From Fidelibacterota bacterium (GTDB lineage Bacteria; Fidelibacterota; Marinisomatia; SCGC-AAA003-L08; JACNLC01): a stretch of 64,000 nt of DNA. Location of the stretch: positions 1-64,000 of the forward strand of contig JABHXA010000003.1 of assembly GCA_018657495.1 (NCBI GenBank), in the 5' to 3' direction. Within the stretch, counting starts at the first letter, position 1. Each line of letters starts with the position of its first letter. Shown here piece after piece: positions 39,156 through 48,057 of this stretch. The translations under genes and the position numbers were made by a program. The notes beneath the pieces are model-generated. The model did not search any database. It had not been told where the DNA came from and saw only the letters and a list, made by a program, of their open reading frames with translations.

Positions 39156-40393
39156 TTTTTCTTCTTTCTTTTAATGTGGTCAATTTCTTTGGATATCTTC
39201 ACACCGCGTGTTCTGATCGAAAACCAGATCAGTCTTTTCTTATCCATATTAAAAAATCTTTTACCATATTTTTTGAGGATTTTCCTGTTGATATTGAATC
39301 CCAATCCAGGAAGAGTTGGTAATTGCAGGGTTCCTTTATCATGAGTAAATGGTGTTTCAAGAATGGCATCTCTGCTCGGCACGGTCCATCCCGGTGGACT
39401 GACTGGATATTCTAATTCCATGGTTGAAGAAAAACCGCTGGCTGCCATGAGTTGGAGGTTGACAGCAAATCCAATCCCATTTGTCCAGGTATGGGGGGTG
39501 TATGACACTCCTTTTTTCAGACATTTTTTAGCAATCTCAAAGGTTTGAGATATGCCGCCGGTAAAAATGGCATCAGGCTGATAAATATCATAACATCCCT
39601 TTTCTAACATGGTATCAAATTCTACCTGTCCGGATGAATGCAACTCACCACCGGCAATGGGGACGCGGCTATAGGATCTCAATTCAGAGAGACTTTCATA
39701 ATCATCCATTGGTAGCGGTTCTTCCAGCCAGGCAATATTATGATCGGCACAAACATCAGCAAATCTTTTGGCCCGTGGCAAATCCCAAAGTGGTGCATCA
39801 CCTATGATGGTTACTCGCCAACCCTGATTGGCATCCACACCGATTTTCATCTTCCCACCAATCGCTTTTGCAATTGTAGTGAGTCGATCAATATCATCGG
39901 TCTCATTCATATCATGGACACGAATTTTTATGGTTCGAAATCCCGCTTTGTAATGCGCTTCTGCATCATTAATGATTCCATCTGGGGTTTTCAACTCACC
40001 GGTGGAGGCATAAAGATTTATTCTCCCTGCCTTACCGCCTAATAATTCATAAACCGGTAAATTTTTTGATTTCCCAAGGATGTCCCAGAAAGCCGGCTCA
40101 ATCCAGAATTGACGCCAGCCAAGATAGGATATTTCTCTCAATCTTTGTTGAATTAGCGGTATGTCAGTGGCATCCTCACCAATGAGATATGGACCGATTA
40201 AATCACCCAAACCCCGTCTCTCATGATACATTGCCGGTCCAGCGCTATAACCGGTTATCCCATCTTCAGTGGTAATTTTGATCAGATCAAAGCGGTTCTC
40301 CATTTGTGGTAACCCCGGTATCCAACTGGGATAAAATGGTGCCGCAAGTGGAATTGCTACGTGAAATAGTTCGATCCGGGAGATTTTACTCAT
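39152..40393 (-). CDS. Mandelate racemase/muconate-lactonizing enzyme family protein (enolase superfamily)
   Basis: The 413-residue product has a two-domain enolase-superfamily layout. Visible landmarks are the TIKIRVHD strand carrying the Lys base, metal ligands in GVDANQGW (Asp), WLEEPLP (Glu) and IAGGELHSS (Glu), and a His in SYTPHTWTNGIG. These point to the mandelate-racemase subgroup, for example a sugar-acid dehydratase; the substrate is not assignable. The basic C-terminal tail (about 40 residues, ends HIKRKKKN) goes beyond the usual end of the family. It is translationally coupled to the CHAD gene by a four-base overlap. Confidence 0.87.
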   Translation of the reverse strand: MSKISRIELFHVAIPLAAPFYPSWIPGLPQMENRFDLIKITTEDGITGYSAGPAMYHERRGLGDLIGPYLIGEDATDIPLIQQRLREISYLGWRQFWIEPAFWDILGKSKNLPVYELLGGKAGRINLYASTGELKTPDGIINDAEAHYKAGFRTIKIRVHDMNETDDIDRLTTIAKAIGGKMKIGVDANQGWRVTIIGDAPLWDLPRAKRFADVCADHNIAWLEEPLPMDDYESLSELRSYSRVPIAGGELHSSGQVEFDTMLEKGCYDIYQPDAIFTGGISQTFEIAKKCLKKGVSYTPHTWTNGIGFAVNLQLMAASGFSSTMELEYPVSPPGWTVPSRDAILETPFTHDKGTLQLPTLPGLGFNINRKILKKYGKRFFNMDKKRLIWFSIRTRGVKISKEIDHIKRKKKN

Positions 40394-40582
40394 CTATTCT
40401 GAATAATTTGCCACGTAGAGCACTAATAAACACAAAGTTGTGGGTATTTAGAAGATGTCTGTATATGGAATGAGTGTGATTAATATTCATCTTGGCGGGT
40501 AATTTATTTAATTCTCTTTGTGAGATTTCGCGTTCTTGGTGGTTGATGAATCAATGAGGTGATGTGTCATATTTCGAATTGA

Positions 40583-41074
40583 TCATTTCTTTTTTGGCCA
40601 GAATTTCTCAGGATTCTCTTCACCAGTGATATAAGGCACTGCTTTACCCCGGGGATAAACCTTTTTAACATTTCTAACCAATATCTTATCTGAATCGGGA
40701 TATTCGCAGACATCCAGGGCATTTTTTGAGGACAAAGCAAAAAATTTGAAATCATCATCAGTGTGATTGTAAAACTGATGACAGAATTCAAGACCGGTTT
40801 TAAAAAATATCAGATCGCCTTTTTTGACAACGCGAAATTCTTCATTTTGCCTTAATGTTGCCTCACCTTCCAGAACCAGAAACAATTCTTCCTCGGCATG
40901 ATGAAAATGATAGGGACAGGAGTATTTACCGGCAGGAAGAATCTCAACATGAAAACCCATCTCCTCTGCACCCATGTCTTCAGAATATAAACCGGCTGAA
41001 CCGGCATAATTTTCACCAAGGGACCAGACCTTTAATTTTGCATCATTGATATTTTTGATATTATCCCAGCTCAT
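40583..41074 (-). CDS. Cupin domain protein
   Basis: The 163-residue product has the cupin metal-binding motif 1 in CPYHFHHAEEELFLVLEGEATLR and a second motif in the GDLIFFKTGLEFCHQFYNH segment. AGGAG precedes the ATG. Members range from isomerases to small regulators; the single domain here is probably a cytosolic enzyme or ligand-binding protein acting on a small molecule. It lies 42 bases downstream of the SAM hydrolase gene on the same strand, so the two may share a transcript. Confidence 0.87.
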   Translation of the reverse strand: MSWDNIKNINDAKLKVWSLGENYAGSAGLYSEDMGAEEMGFHVEILPAGKYSCPYHFHHAEEELFLVLEGEATLRQNEEFRVVKKGDLIFFKTGLEFCHQFYNHTDDDFKFFALSSKNALDVCEYPDSDKILVRNVKKVYPRGKAVPYITGEENPEKFWPKKK

Positions 41075-41116
41075 AATTCTCCTGCTTATTAACGTATTTA
41101 GATTTTTGAATTCGAT

Positions 41117-42061
41117 TTATTCATCACAGTGTGATATTTCAATGGACCATTCACTACCAGACTCAATGCCATATTTGTTAGCGAAATCATCCCAGTTTAA
41201 AGCCAGGGATATATTGAGTAAGCTATTATAATACAACAACGGAGCCCCCTTCTCTACATCACCAAAAGTTTTGACAAATGGTGCTTTTCCTTCCCAAACG
41301 TTCACATTATTTTGCAGTATTATAATGCAAAATCGATCGCCATATTCTGGAGTCATCTTATCGAATAATTCTCTATTAATATTTGTCCACACATTACCAT
41401 AATTCGTATCAAGTATGGGGATATTCCCAAGGAGTTTGCCGGCGTTCAGTTTTGCCTTTTGATATGGAATTAACTCAACCTGATTTTCTAGCTTTGGACC
41501 CACCTCAGCAAAGAAAATTTTCCCGGATGCTAACCTGGCACCAGTATAGGCATACACATCCCGGCCATGGAAGGTGTGTGATAGTTCAGAACCTTGCAGT
41601 CGATTCACATTCTCATCAATCTCATGCACTGCAGCGACACCAAGAAGATGAGCTACCATGGTGAGCGTGCCATTATCCGGTGTGACAAAATAATGTCCTG
41701 ACCGTGATTTCATCACAACCGATTTTCGATCTGATCCCACACCGGGGTCAACTACACTGACAAATACGGTCCCCTGTGGCCAGTAGGGTGCGGCCTGGGC
41801 TAAGCGGTATGATGCTTCCCAGATATTGAATGGTGGGATATCATGGGTGATATCGAAAATGGGTAATTGTGCATCCACTGCAAATGCTACTCCCTTCATG
41901 GCAGAAACAGCGCCATCTTTCAAACCAAAATCACTCTGGAAAACCAAAGCATTTTGACACAAGGCAGAATGAAGACTTATAAAGAAGAGAAGGAAGAAAT
42001 ATGTGCATCCCTTTAAATAGCTCTTCAAGGTATTAGACCTTTTGTGTGTTTGTGTTGACAT
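41117..42061 (-). CDS. Exported SAM hydroxide adenosyltransferase (SAM hydrolase, DUF62 family)
   Basis: The family splits S-adenosylmethionine into adenosine and methionine using hydroxide. The catalytic triad known for the hydrolases (Asp, Arg seven residues on, His) is visible: DPGVGSDR and SHTFHGRDVYAY; the opening LVFQSDFGLKDG and VTPDNGTL are also typical. This excludes a fluorinase or chlorinase. The start at 42061 has GGAG upstream. A hydrophobic segment (TYFFLLFFISLHSALC) before the domain is a likely signal peptide, which is odd because SAM is cytosolic. 314 residues. The next gene downstream is the cupin. Confidence 0.88.
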   Translation of the reverse strand: MSTQTHKRSNTLKSYLKGCTYFFLLFFISLHSALCQNALVFQSDFGLKDGAVSAMKGVAFAVDAQLPIFDITHDIPPFNIWEASYRLAQAAPYWPQGTVFVSVVDPGVGSDRKSVVMKSRSGHYFVTPDNGTLTMVAHLLGVAAVHEIDENVNRLQGSELSHTFHGRDVYAYTGARLASGKIFFAEVGPKLENQVELIPYQKAKLNAGKLLGNIPILDTNYGNVWTNINRELFDKMTPEYGDRFCIIILQNNVNVWEGKAPFVKTFGDVEKGAPLLYYNSLLNISLALNWDDFANKYGIESGSEWSIEISHCDE

Positions 42062-42136
42062 TTTCTCCAATTATCGGGTGGTTTTAATGTTGTGTGCTGA
42101 CAATTCATGTCATTTTTTATAAATCAAATTTATGCA

Positions 42137-42155
42137 TTGATAACCTTGTTATCAA
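42137..42155. promoter_or_regulatory. Operator-like dyad TTGATAAC-CTT-GTTATCAA
   Basis: A perfect 8-bp inverted repeat with a three-base spacer lies about 76 bases upstream of the SAM hydrolase start. It is too AT-rich and lacks the T-run of a terminator, so a regulator binding site is the better guess. No matching site was noticed elsewhere in the window. Confidence 0.4.
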
Positions 42156-42257
42156 CATGATGATTTTGGAGGTGTCGCAGTGGTAAGAATTATCCTACGA
42201 AAACCGATTGAACTCATTTATTTGTTTACAGCTTTATGCTAATAAAATCTAACCGTT

Positions 42258-42280
42258 ATAAATCGACACTTTCGATTTAT
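42258..42280. promoter_or_regulatory. Inverted repeat (9-bp stem) between lipoprotein and SAM hydrolase genes
   Basis: ATAAATCGA (42258-42266), five-base loop, TCGATTTAT (42272-42280). It is 63 bases after the lipoprotein stop on the minus strand and could be a weak terminator or a second operator. No T-run follows directly, so the role is open. Confidence 0.35.
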
Positions 42281-42332
42281 TCCAAAAGAAAATTCAACAG
42301 AATGAATATCATTATAAATGAAAGGGAATAAA

Positions 42333-42342
42333 GGGGGGGGGG
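42333..42342 (+). repeat. G10 homopolymer abutting a stop codon
   Basis: Ten G in a row directly touch the TAA of the minus-strand lipoprotein gene (as C10 on that strand). Such a run is out of place in this AT-rich region. It could be a slippage site or an assembly artefact. Confidence 0.75.
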
Positions 42343-43491
42343 TTACTGTCGAGTACCTATGCAAACTACAGCTCGAAAATTGCCGCTATAACCAGCAGTT
42401 ACAATTGTATTATTCTTGAAACTAATTGACTTTGTGTAAATATTTCCAAGACCGTAATAGTCAATAATAGTATTATCAACTAACCAGGTTTCACCATTAT
42501 AATGTACTATCTCTCCAACTATAGTCATGATGCTAATATCATTAATCTGTCTTGCATCGATCCTGCGAGTAGCCCCTAAGGTTTCAAAAATATCTTCTCT
42601 TTGAATTACATCTGATTCCTCAGTTAAATAATTGTATTTCCATAATGTGTTGTGTGATGCATAGTATGCAGTATCATTTAATACGCTAACACCCTTTAAA
42701 TAACCATGTGGCTCAGAGAAAATACCATCGCCTTCGTATAATGTTGAAACCTGATTGTCATGAATCATCAAAGCGATACTTTCTCCGGAGTCATTTCTTC
42801 CCACTATAAATACATATTCTCCATCAGGAGTGCCATCAATGTCCCTAAGGTTAATATTCGTTCCGCTTGCTATCTTTATGAAATTTGAACCATTGTAATA
42901 GACGATATCTCCTTCAACACCAATAAAATAAATGTCAGAAGAAGATATGCCCCAAATATCATTACCCACACATGCGTCAAGGCCCATATTCTGAATATGG
43001 TACTGAGTCCATAAATTTCCATCCCAATGATATGGCAGGCAGAATGAAGTTATCCAAATATCATTCTCGGAGAAATAGTTAATACTCTGAAAATCCAAAG
43101 TGTTGCTATAAAATCCTAGAAATTCCCATTCCTCGCCATCCCACTTGGCAGCATTAAATTCTTCATCACCAATTTCAAAGTTTCCAACAGCCCAGATATT
43201 ATTCTTATCAATTATCGTCATATCCCTTACAGTTGAGCCATAGTCACCTAAGGTGAATATTTCCCAATTGAAGTCGTGGCTGGTAGTGTCCAAGCAACAT
43301 TCTGTAAGGAAATCACCACAGTTATGAAAAGTCTCAGGGCAAGTAACCTCACAACAATCTTCTATGTCTTCTTCGCAGGGAAGGTGTCCAACATCGCAAT
43401 CTGCTGGTTGAGGTCTTGTCGATTCCTTGCAAGATGATCCAATAAATATGAGAAGATAACCAAGTATGAAATATTTTGTGATTATATTCAT
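42343..43491 (-). CDS. Lipoprotein with tandem Cys units and a beta-propeller-like body
   Basis: The 382-residue product has a lipoprotein signal (lipobox IGSSC, Cys 21). Residues 32-66 then hold two copies of the unit C-x6-C-x6-C-C (Cys 32, 39, 46, 47 and 51, 58, 65, 66). The remaining 310 residues show short repeating blades such as NNIWAVGNFEIGD and ENDIWITSFCLP, suggesting a beta-propeller. I recall similar LDTTSHDFNWEIFTLGDYGS proteins in Marinimicrobia, usually unnamed. It is likely outer-membrane anchored and disulfide bonded. Function unknown. The SD is weak. Confidence 0.8.
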   Translation of the reverse strand: MNIITKYFILGYLLIFIGSSCKESTRPQPADCDVGHLPCEEDIEDCCEVTCPETFHNCGDFLTECCLDTTSHDFNWEIFTLGDYGSTVRDMTIIDKNNIWAVGNFEIGDEEFNAAKWDGEEWEFLGFYSNTLDFQSINYFSENDIWITSFCLPYHWDGNLWTQYHIQNMGLDACVGNDIWGISSSDIYFIGVEGDIVYYNGSNFIKIASGTNINLRDIDGTPDGEYVFIVGRNDSGESIALMIHDNQVSTLYEGDGIFSEPHGYLKGVSVLNDTAYYASHNTLWKYNYLTEESDVIQREDIFETLGATRRIDARQINDISIMTIVGEIVHYNGETWLVDNTIIDYYGLGNIYTKSISFKNNTIVTAGYSGNFRAVVCIGTRQ

Positions 43492-43634
43492 TAATTATAT
43501 ATTTAATTATCCTTCATTAATAGTCAATAATTTAATCACCATGTCTCACGATATCTAAATCCTTTGTCAAAAGATCTATGTAAATTTGACGCACTGATAA
43601 TTATAAAATTAATAGCATTACCAATTTAACCATA

Positions 43635-44798
43635 ATGAGTACAAAAATAATATATCTCGATAATCAAGCCACTACAGCCGTTGATCCCCGAGTGGTTGAA
43701 AAAATGCTCCCCATATTTACCGAGCATTATGGCAATGCTGCCAGTCGCAATCATTCCTTTGGCTGGGCTGCAGAAGAATTAGTGGATATCGCCAGGGAAC
43801 ATATTGGCGATCTTATTCAAGCTGATTCATCAGAGATCATTTTTACCAGCGGTGCCACAGAAGCCAATAATCTCGCCATCATCGGAGCAGCCAGACAAAA
43901 TCGTCAAAATGGCAACCACATCATAACCCTTAAAACCGAACATAAGGCAGTGCTGGATACCTGTGAATCACTGGAGAAAGAAGGGTTTTCCATCTCCTAT
44001 CTGGATGTCCAAAATGATGGGATAGTTGATTTAGATAAGCTTGAGTCATCCATAAAAAGTGAAACCATTCTGATTTCAATAATACACGGGAATAATGAGA
44101 TTGGTGTCATCCAGCCGGTTGCTGACATCGGTAAGTTGTGCAAATCAAAAGGAATACTTTTTCATGTGGATGCGGCTCAATCCGTGGGAAAGATTTCGAT
44201 CAATGTGGATGAAATGGGCATTGACCTCTTATCCATCTCAGCCCACAAAATGTATGGACCAAAGGGTATTGGCTGTTTATATGTTAGACGAAAAAATCCA
44301 CGAGTGCAACTTAAAGCCATCATCTTTGGCGGTGGTCATGAGAGAGGTTTACGGTCCGGGACATTACCTGTCCCCCTCATAGTCGGTTTTGGTGAGGCCT
44401 GTCGGATATGTCAAGAATCAATGATCGAAGAATCAGCGAAAATCACAGAGTTACGTAATCGTTTTTTAAATGGTTTAAATGATCGATTAGATAATATCAG
44501 TGTCAATGGCTCAATGGAACATCGTCTCCCTGGTAATCTAAATTTAACTTTTAACTCCACAAATGGAGAATCTATGATCATGGGTTTAACAGATATTGCT
44601 TTCTCAACAGGATCTGCATGTACATCTGCTACCATCGCACCAAGTTATGTCCTAAAAGCCATCGGATTATCAGATAAACAAGCCTACTCCAGTGTACGAT
44701 TCGGGATAGGAAGATTCAACACTGGAGAGGAAATTGATTATACGGTCAAAAGGATTTCTGAAACAGTGAAGAGGCTCCGGGGGGTTGCTAAGAGCTGA
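43635..44798 (+). CDS. Cysteine desulfurase (IscS/NifS family)
   Basis: This PLP enzyme takes sulfur from cysteine for Fe-S clusters and thiolation. The 387-residue product starts [20 protein letters not shown] and has the PLP lysine in [26 protein letters not shown], and the active Cys in [15 protein letters not shown]. It matches class I (IscS/NifS) in length and loop. No iscU, iscR or mnmA is adjacent, so the sulfur acceptor cannot be read from context. A TAAATTTG element lies about 50 bases upstream. Confidence 0.95.
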   Translation: MSTKIIYLDNQATTAVDPRVVEKMLPIFTEHYGNAASRNHSFGWAAEELVDIAREHIGDLIQADSSEIIFTSGATEANNLAIIGAARQNRQNGNHIITLKTEHKAVLDTCESLEKEGFSISYLDVQNDGIVDLDKLESSIKSETILISIIHGNNEIGVIQPVADIGKLCKSKGILFHVDAAQSVGKISINVDEMGIDLLSISAHKMYGPKGIGCLYVRRKNPRVQLKAIIFGGGHERGLRSGTLPVPLIVGFGEACRICQESMIEESAKITELRNRFLNGLNDRLDNISVNGSMEHRLPGNLNLTFNSTNGESMIMGLTDIAFSTGSACTSATIAPSYVLKAIGLSDKQAYSSVRFGIGRFNTGEEIDYTVKRISETVKRLRGVAKS

Positions 44799-44839
44799 AT
44801 CACTGATTTATAATGATTACCGGATTTCACTGATTTCAG
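44795..44839 (+). repeat. Degenerate repeat, left copy flanking the GxxExxY gene
   Basis: The tract begins CTGAATCACTGATTT and continues with GATT/GGATTT words. It overlaps the last bases of the cysteine desulfurase gene. The same words occur in the opposite orientation at 45294-45345 and 45424-45474 on the other side of the GxxExxY gene. Confidence 0.6.
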
Positions 44840-44859
44840 TCATTGAACTTCATTATTTT

Positions 44860-45237
44860 TTAAAGCACCAATCTTTTAAATGTCAAGCTCTTACTGCCAA
44901 AATTAATAAGTAATCCTACTTTTAATTGGTATACTTTCAAATAGTTTAATACCTGTGCAAGGTGAACATCATCCAATTGTATTATCGCTTTCAGCTCAAC
45001 TAATACTTTTCCTTCAACAATGAAATCAGCTCTGCGGGTACCAATGGGTTCTGGTAAATTTTTATAGTAAATATCCATTTCTATTTCCCTCTGAACAGAC
45101 AGATTATTCTCACTCATCTCCCACTCGAGGGCTCTTTGATAAATAACTTCCTGGAATCCATTACCCAAAAACGAGTGAACCTCAAAGGAAGCACCGATAA
45201 TTTTTTTTGTAATATTCTTGTGATATAATTCTACCAT
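44860..45237 (-). CDS. GxxExxY protein (PDDEXK-like)
   Basis: The 125-residue product has the family motif GNGFQEVIY (G-x-x-x-E-x-x-Y neighbourhood in FLGNGFQEVIYQRAL) and the nuclease-like core YKNLPEPIGTRRADFIVEGKVLVELKA, where D and ELK match the PDDEXK motif. The ATG has GGAGG eight bases upstream. The family is common in environmental genomes and has no settled role. It is isolated between cysteine desulfurase and the eno operon and flanked by inverted degenerate repeats, which suggests insertion as a unit. Confidence 0.9.
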   Translation of the reverse strand: MVELYHKNITKKIIGASFEVHSFLGNGFQEVIYQRALEWEMSENNLSVQREIEMDIYYKNLPEPIGTRRADFIVEGKVLVELKAIIQLDDVHLAQVLNYLKVYQLKVGLLINFGSKSLTFKRLVL

Positions 45238-45293
45238 TTGAAAACCCTCCGATTAATAATTACCCATTGTTATTTAGAATATTTAAGCCTCAT

Positions 45294-45345
45294 TCTCAAA
45301 TCCGAGCCATCCTTGAATCTATATTATCCGTGATTCAGAATTTTC
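45294..45345 (-). repeat. Degenerate repeat, right copy 1
   Basis: On the minus strand the copy reads CTGAATCACGGATAATATAG and continues with GGAT/CGGATTT words, matching the left copy (44795) in inverted orientation. It is about 80 % similar by eye to right copy 2 at 45424-45474. Confidence 0.65.
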
Positions 45346-45374
45346 TTATATTTATCTATTAATCTGAGCTCACT

Positions 45375-45404
45375 GAGCGGAGCCAAAGTGACCGCTCTTT
45401 ATTT
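45375..45404 (+). terminator. Weak terminator-like hairpin between right repeat copies
   Basis: GAGCGG (45375-45380) and CCGCTC (45392-45397) form a 6-bp GC-rich stem with an 11-base loop, followed by TTTATTT on the plus strand. No plus-strand gene ends close by, so it may be part of the repeat unit rather than a working terminator. Confidence 0.3.
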
Positions 45405-45423
45405 ATCAGAAACTGAAATTATA

Positions 45424-45474
45424 ATTTCAAATCCGTGCCATCCTTAAATCCGTATTATCTGTGATTCAGAACCT
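45424..45474 (-). repeat. Degenerate repeat, right copy 2
   Basis: This near copy of 45294-45345 is in the same orientation, starting 130 bases further on; both end in the GTGATTCAGAA word on the plus strand. Together with the left copy they bracket the GxxExxY gene. Confidence 0.65.
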
Positions 45475-45492
45475 CATTTGTCAAAGCGACGA

Positions 45493-46254
45493 TTATCCCC
45501 ACTCAAATCCCACATTTAAAATATTCCCAAGGATGGGGTTGAATAAATACCCCACAATGAGAGACATCTTTTTGTATCTCAATTTTGAGCTTCCAATATA
45601 GGATTGAGGGTTGGAGGTGATTCCACCTTTGATAGTGATATTATTGGTGATTTCGGATTGCCAGAAAAAACGATGATCAATTGGATATGGGTAATCCTGT
45701 ATCATCGAATAAATGACTGATTGCCCCGGTAGGAATGTACTTATCAACGATATCTTACCTCGTTTGGGGATATCATCATTGATTGGTTTTTGAGAAAGAA
45801 ACCCGATATTATCCATCAATACAGTTAATTTCAAATCATTGCGTAATAAATACGTGGTAGATAAACCCATTGATGTTGTCAAAACTGATCCATGATTCAG
45901 GATAGATACTTTGTACCCTGATAACAAAATCGTCGCTTCAAAATTTCTGGACAGATGATATCCGACAGAAACATTAACCATCATTTCATTATAGAGTTTA
46001 TCTCCCGTCATATACAGCGAAAAACCCAAGGGGATATTTCTGATCATTTTTCGAATTCCAAATCCATAAGAATTCAGAAATGGAAAACTCATATAGTTTT
46101 GAGAGTTTAGATAGACATAATCATAGACATGTGAGTTTTGCGCTATTGAGAATACTGAAGATCCAATATGACTATTTTCAAATGCGGCATTTAGACTGCT
46201 ATTTGGTAAATAAATAATACTTATAACCAGAATGGTTATCAGGTGAGTTTTCAT
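45493..46254 (-). CDS. Putative outer-membrane beta-barrel protein
   Basis: The 253-residue product has a signal peptide (MKTHLITILVISIIYLPNSSLNA) and then alternating amphipathic strands rich in Gly, Tyr and Ser. It ends in aromatic strands (IVGYLFNPILGNILNVGFEWG), as in small PorV/PorQ or FadL-like barrels of the FCB group. I do not recognise a specific family; a link to T9SS is possible because sorting-domain proteins occur in the window, but that is inference. It is third in the eno-ftsB operon, 44 bases after ftsB. Confidence 0.6.
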   Translation of the reverse strand: MKTHLITILVISIIYLPNSSLNAAFENSHIGSSVFSIAQNSHVYDYVYLNSQNYMSFPFLNSYGFGIRKMIRNIPLGFSLYMTGDKLYNEMMVNVSVGYHLSRNFEATILLSGYKVSILNHGSVLTTSMGLSTTYLLRNDLKLTVLMDNIGFLSQKPINDDIPKRGKISLISTFLPGQSVIYSMIQDYPYPIDHRFFWQSEITNNITIKGGITSNPQSYIGSSKLRYKKMSLIVGYLFNPILGNILNVGFEWG

Positions 46255-46298
46255 GATGTTATCCTTCTATTTTATCCAGCATTACCGTTATGCTGGTT

Positions 46299-46622
46299 TT
46301 ACTTTTTGGTATCCTCCACTGTTCTGTTATCCCGAACGCGAAACACTTTTTCCCCTGGTTTCACCATTCGGAATTTCTCACGTGCCAACTGTTCAATATA
46401 CTCCAGATCATTTTCTAATCTGTCCTTATCGGTTTTTAGCTGGATACGCTGCTCTTTCATGAGCTTTATTTCTGTAATCAGTTTATTATGTTCTTTATTT
46501 AGATGGAACCAACGAATCAGCCCCAGATCACTAAATAACAATATCAATAATGCCACAAAAGCAGCACCTATTATAAATGGTAAAGCACTCTTGCTTTGAC
46601 GTTTATTTCGTCTTACCGGCAA
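46299..46622 (-). CDS. Septum formation initiator (FtsB/DivIC-like)
   Basis: The 107-residue product has a basic N-terminus, one membrane helix ([18 protein letters not shown]) and a coiled coil ([39 protein letters not shown]), the classic FtsB/DivIC layout. The end [18 protein letters not shown] is the family signature. It works with FtsL and FtsQ at the divisome. The start is TTG, overlapping the enolase stop by ten bases, with AGGA in place, so it is coupled to eno. Confidence 0.88.
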   Translation of the reverse strand: MPVRRNKRQSKSALPFIIGAAFVALLILLFSDLGLIRWFHLNKEHNKLITEIKLMKEQRIQLKTDKDRLENDLEYIEQLAREKFRMVKPGEKVFRVRDNRTVEDTKK

Positions 46623-47896
46623 CCGAGATATCCTATATTTGCAAATTTGGCTTTGCTGCCAAGTTCTTCTTCAATACGCAAAAGCTGATTATATTTGGCA
46701 ATTCTATCTGTTCTGCTTGCCGAACCCGTTTTTATCTGGCCCACACCAGTTGCAACAGAAAAATCAGCAATTGTTGTATCTTCTGTTTCTCCTGATCGAT
46801 GCGAAATAACTGAGGCATATCCAGCACTTTTTGCCAGGGATATTGTTTCAAGAGTTTCACTTACTGAGCCAATTTGGTTTAATTTGATTAAAATGGCATT
46901 CATTGATGATTCGTCAATGGCTCTTTGAAGTCTTTTCGGATTTGTTACAGTTAAATCATCACCAACCAGCTGAATTTTATTACCCAGTTCCTGATGTTGT
47001 AAACTCCAACCATTCCAATCATCTTCATCAAGACCATCTTCGATAGAAACTATTGGATATTTATTCACAAGATTACTGTAAAATGAGATAAGCTCTTCGG
47101 AGCTTAACTTCCGGTTTTCTGATGCTAAATTATATAAACCGGTTTTGGAATCATATATTTCACTTGAAGCCACATCGAGGGCGATATATAATTGTTTACC
47201 AATTTTGTAGCCAGTTTTTTCTGCCGCCTCAAGTATAACCTCTACTGCCTCTTCATTTGATCTTAGATCTGGAGCAAATCCTCCTTCATCCCCAACAGCA
47301 GTATTTAATCCTTTTTTCTTCAAAACAGATTTCAACTGATGAAAGGTTTCCACGCCCATTTGCAGAGCCTGTGAAAATGAATCTGCCCCAAGTGGGAAAA
47401 TCATAAATTCCTGTATATCCACATTATTGTCGGCATGACTTCCGCCATTGAGGATATTCATCATAGGTACCGGCAGGATATAATCACCACCGGGATGCAA
47501 GTATTCAAACAGTGATTTTCCAGCTGATTTAGCGGAGGCATGAACAGTAGCTAAGGATACACCCAAAATGGCATTGGCACCTAAACGGCCTTTATTTTCA
47601 GTACCATCAAGGTCAATCATTTTTTTGTCAACTTGCTTGAAATCATCTGCATCCATACCGATTACCTTTGAAGCAATTTCGGTATTGACATTGTTGACGG
47701 CATTTCTCACAGCTTTGCCAAGATAGTCGTTTCCGCCATCCCGTAATTCAACTGCTTCATGCACACCAGTTGAGGCCCCACTGGGAACTGCTGCCCTACC
47801 AAAACTGCCATCAGCCAATTCCATATCCACTTCTAAAGTGGGATTGCCTCTCGAGTCTAATATCTGTCTCGCATGTACTTTTTGTATGTCACTCAT
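46613..47896 (-). CDS. eno: Enolase
   Basis: Enolase interconverts 2-phosphoglycerate and phosphoenolpyruvate. The 427-residue product has the usual length and the motifs [16 protein letters not shown] near the N-terminus, [41 protein letters not shown] and [15 protein letters not shown] with the catalytic His/Lys region. AAGGA precedes the ATG and a TAAATTT element sits 15-22 bases upstream. It leads a three-gene unit with ftsB and a barrel protein. Confidence 0.97.
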   Translation of the reverse strand: MSDIQKVHARQILDSRGNPTLEVDMELADGSFGRAAVPSGASTGVHEAVELRDGGNDYLGKAVRNAVNNVNTEIASKVIGMDADDFKQVDKKMIDLDGTENKGRLGANAILGVSLATVHASAKSAGKSLFEYLHPGGDYILPVPMMNILNGGSHADNNVDIQEFMIFPLGADSFSQALQMGVETFHQLKSVLKKKGLNTAVGDEGGFAPDLRSNEEAVEVILEAAEKTGYKIGKQLYIALDVASSEIYDSKTGLYNLASENRKLSSEELISFYSNLVNKYPIVSIEDGLDEDDWNGWSLQHQELGNKIQLVGDDLTVTNPKRLQRAIDESSMNAILIKLNQIGSVSETLETISLAKSAGYASVISHRSGETEDTTIADFSVATGVGQIKTGSASRTDRIAKYNQLLRIEEELGSKAKFANIGYLGCR

Positions 47897-47912
47897 TTAA
47901 AATTCCTTCGAA

Positions 47913-48027
47913 AATTTACCTGATTTTTAAATATTATCAGAAATAGATTTTATGTTTTTTACACCATTATTATCACTTTTGGGGATAAGTCCCATAGAAA
48001 AGGTAGTGTAAATTTACCTGTTTTTAA
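47913..48027. repeat. Direct repeat AATTTACCTG(A)TTTTTAA in the eno/48058 divergent region
   Basis: Two near-identical copies (47913-47930 and 48011-48027) lie 98 bases apart between the divergent starts. The left copy on the minus strand includes the TAAATTTT box before eno; the right copy includes TAAATTTA before the 48058 gene. They may be paired regulator or promoter sites. Confidence 0.4.
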
Positions 48028-48057
48028 TAAAGCTATTGCGGGAAAAATATTAGGCTA

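Noticed and set aside
42169..42243. GGAGG followed by a GTG and a 20-codon frame; the same stretch also looks a little like the start of a tRNA
   Set aside because: No cloverleaf arms or T-loop can be drawn, and a 20-residue peptide without conservation cannot be supported.
47981..47990. GGGGATAAGT also seen on the minus strand near 35560-35569
   Set aside because: Only two copies; too short to claim a shared regulator site.
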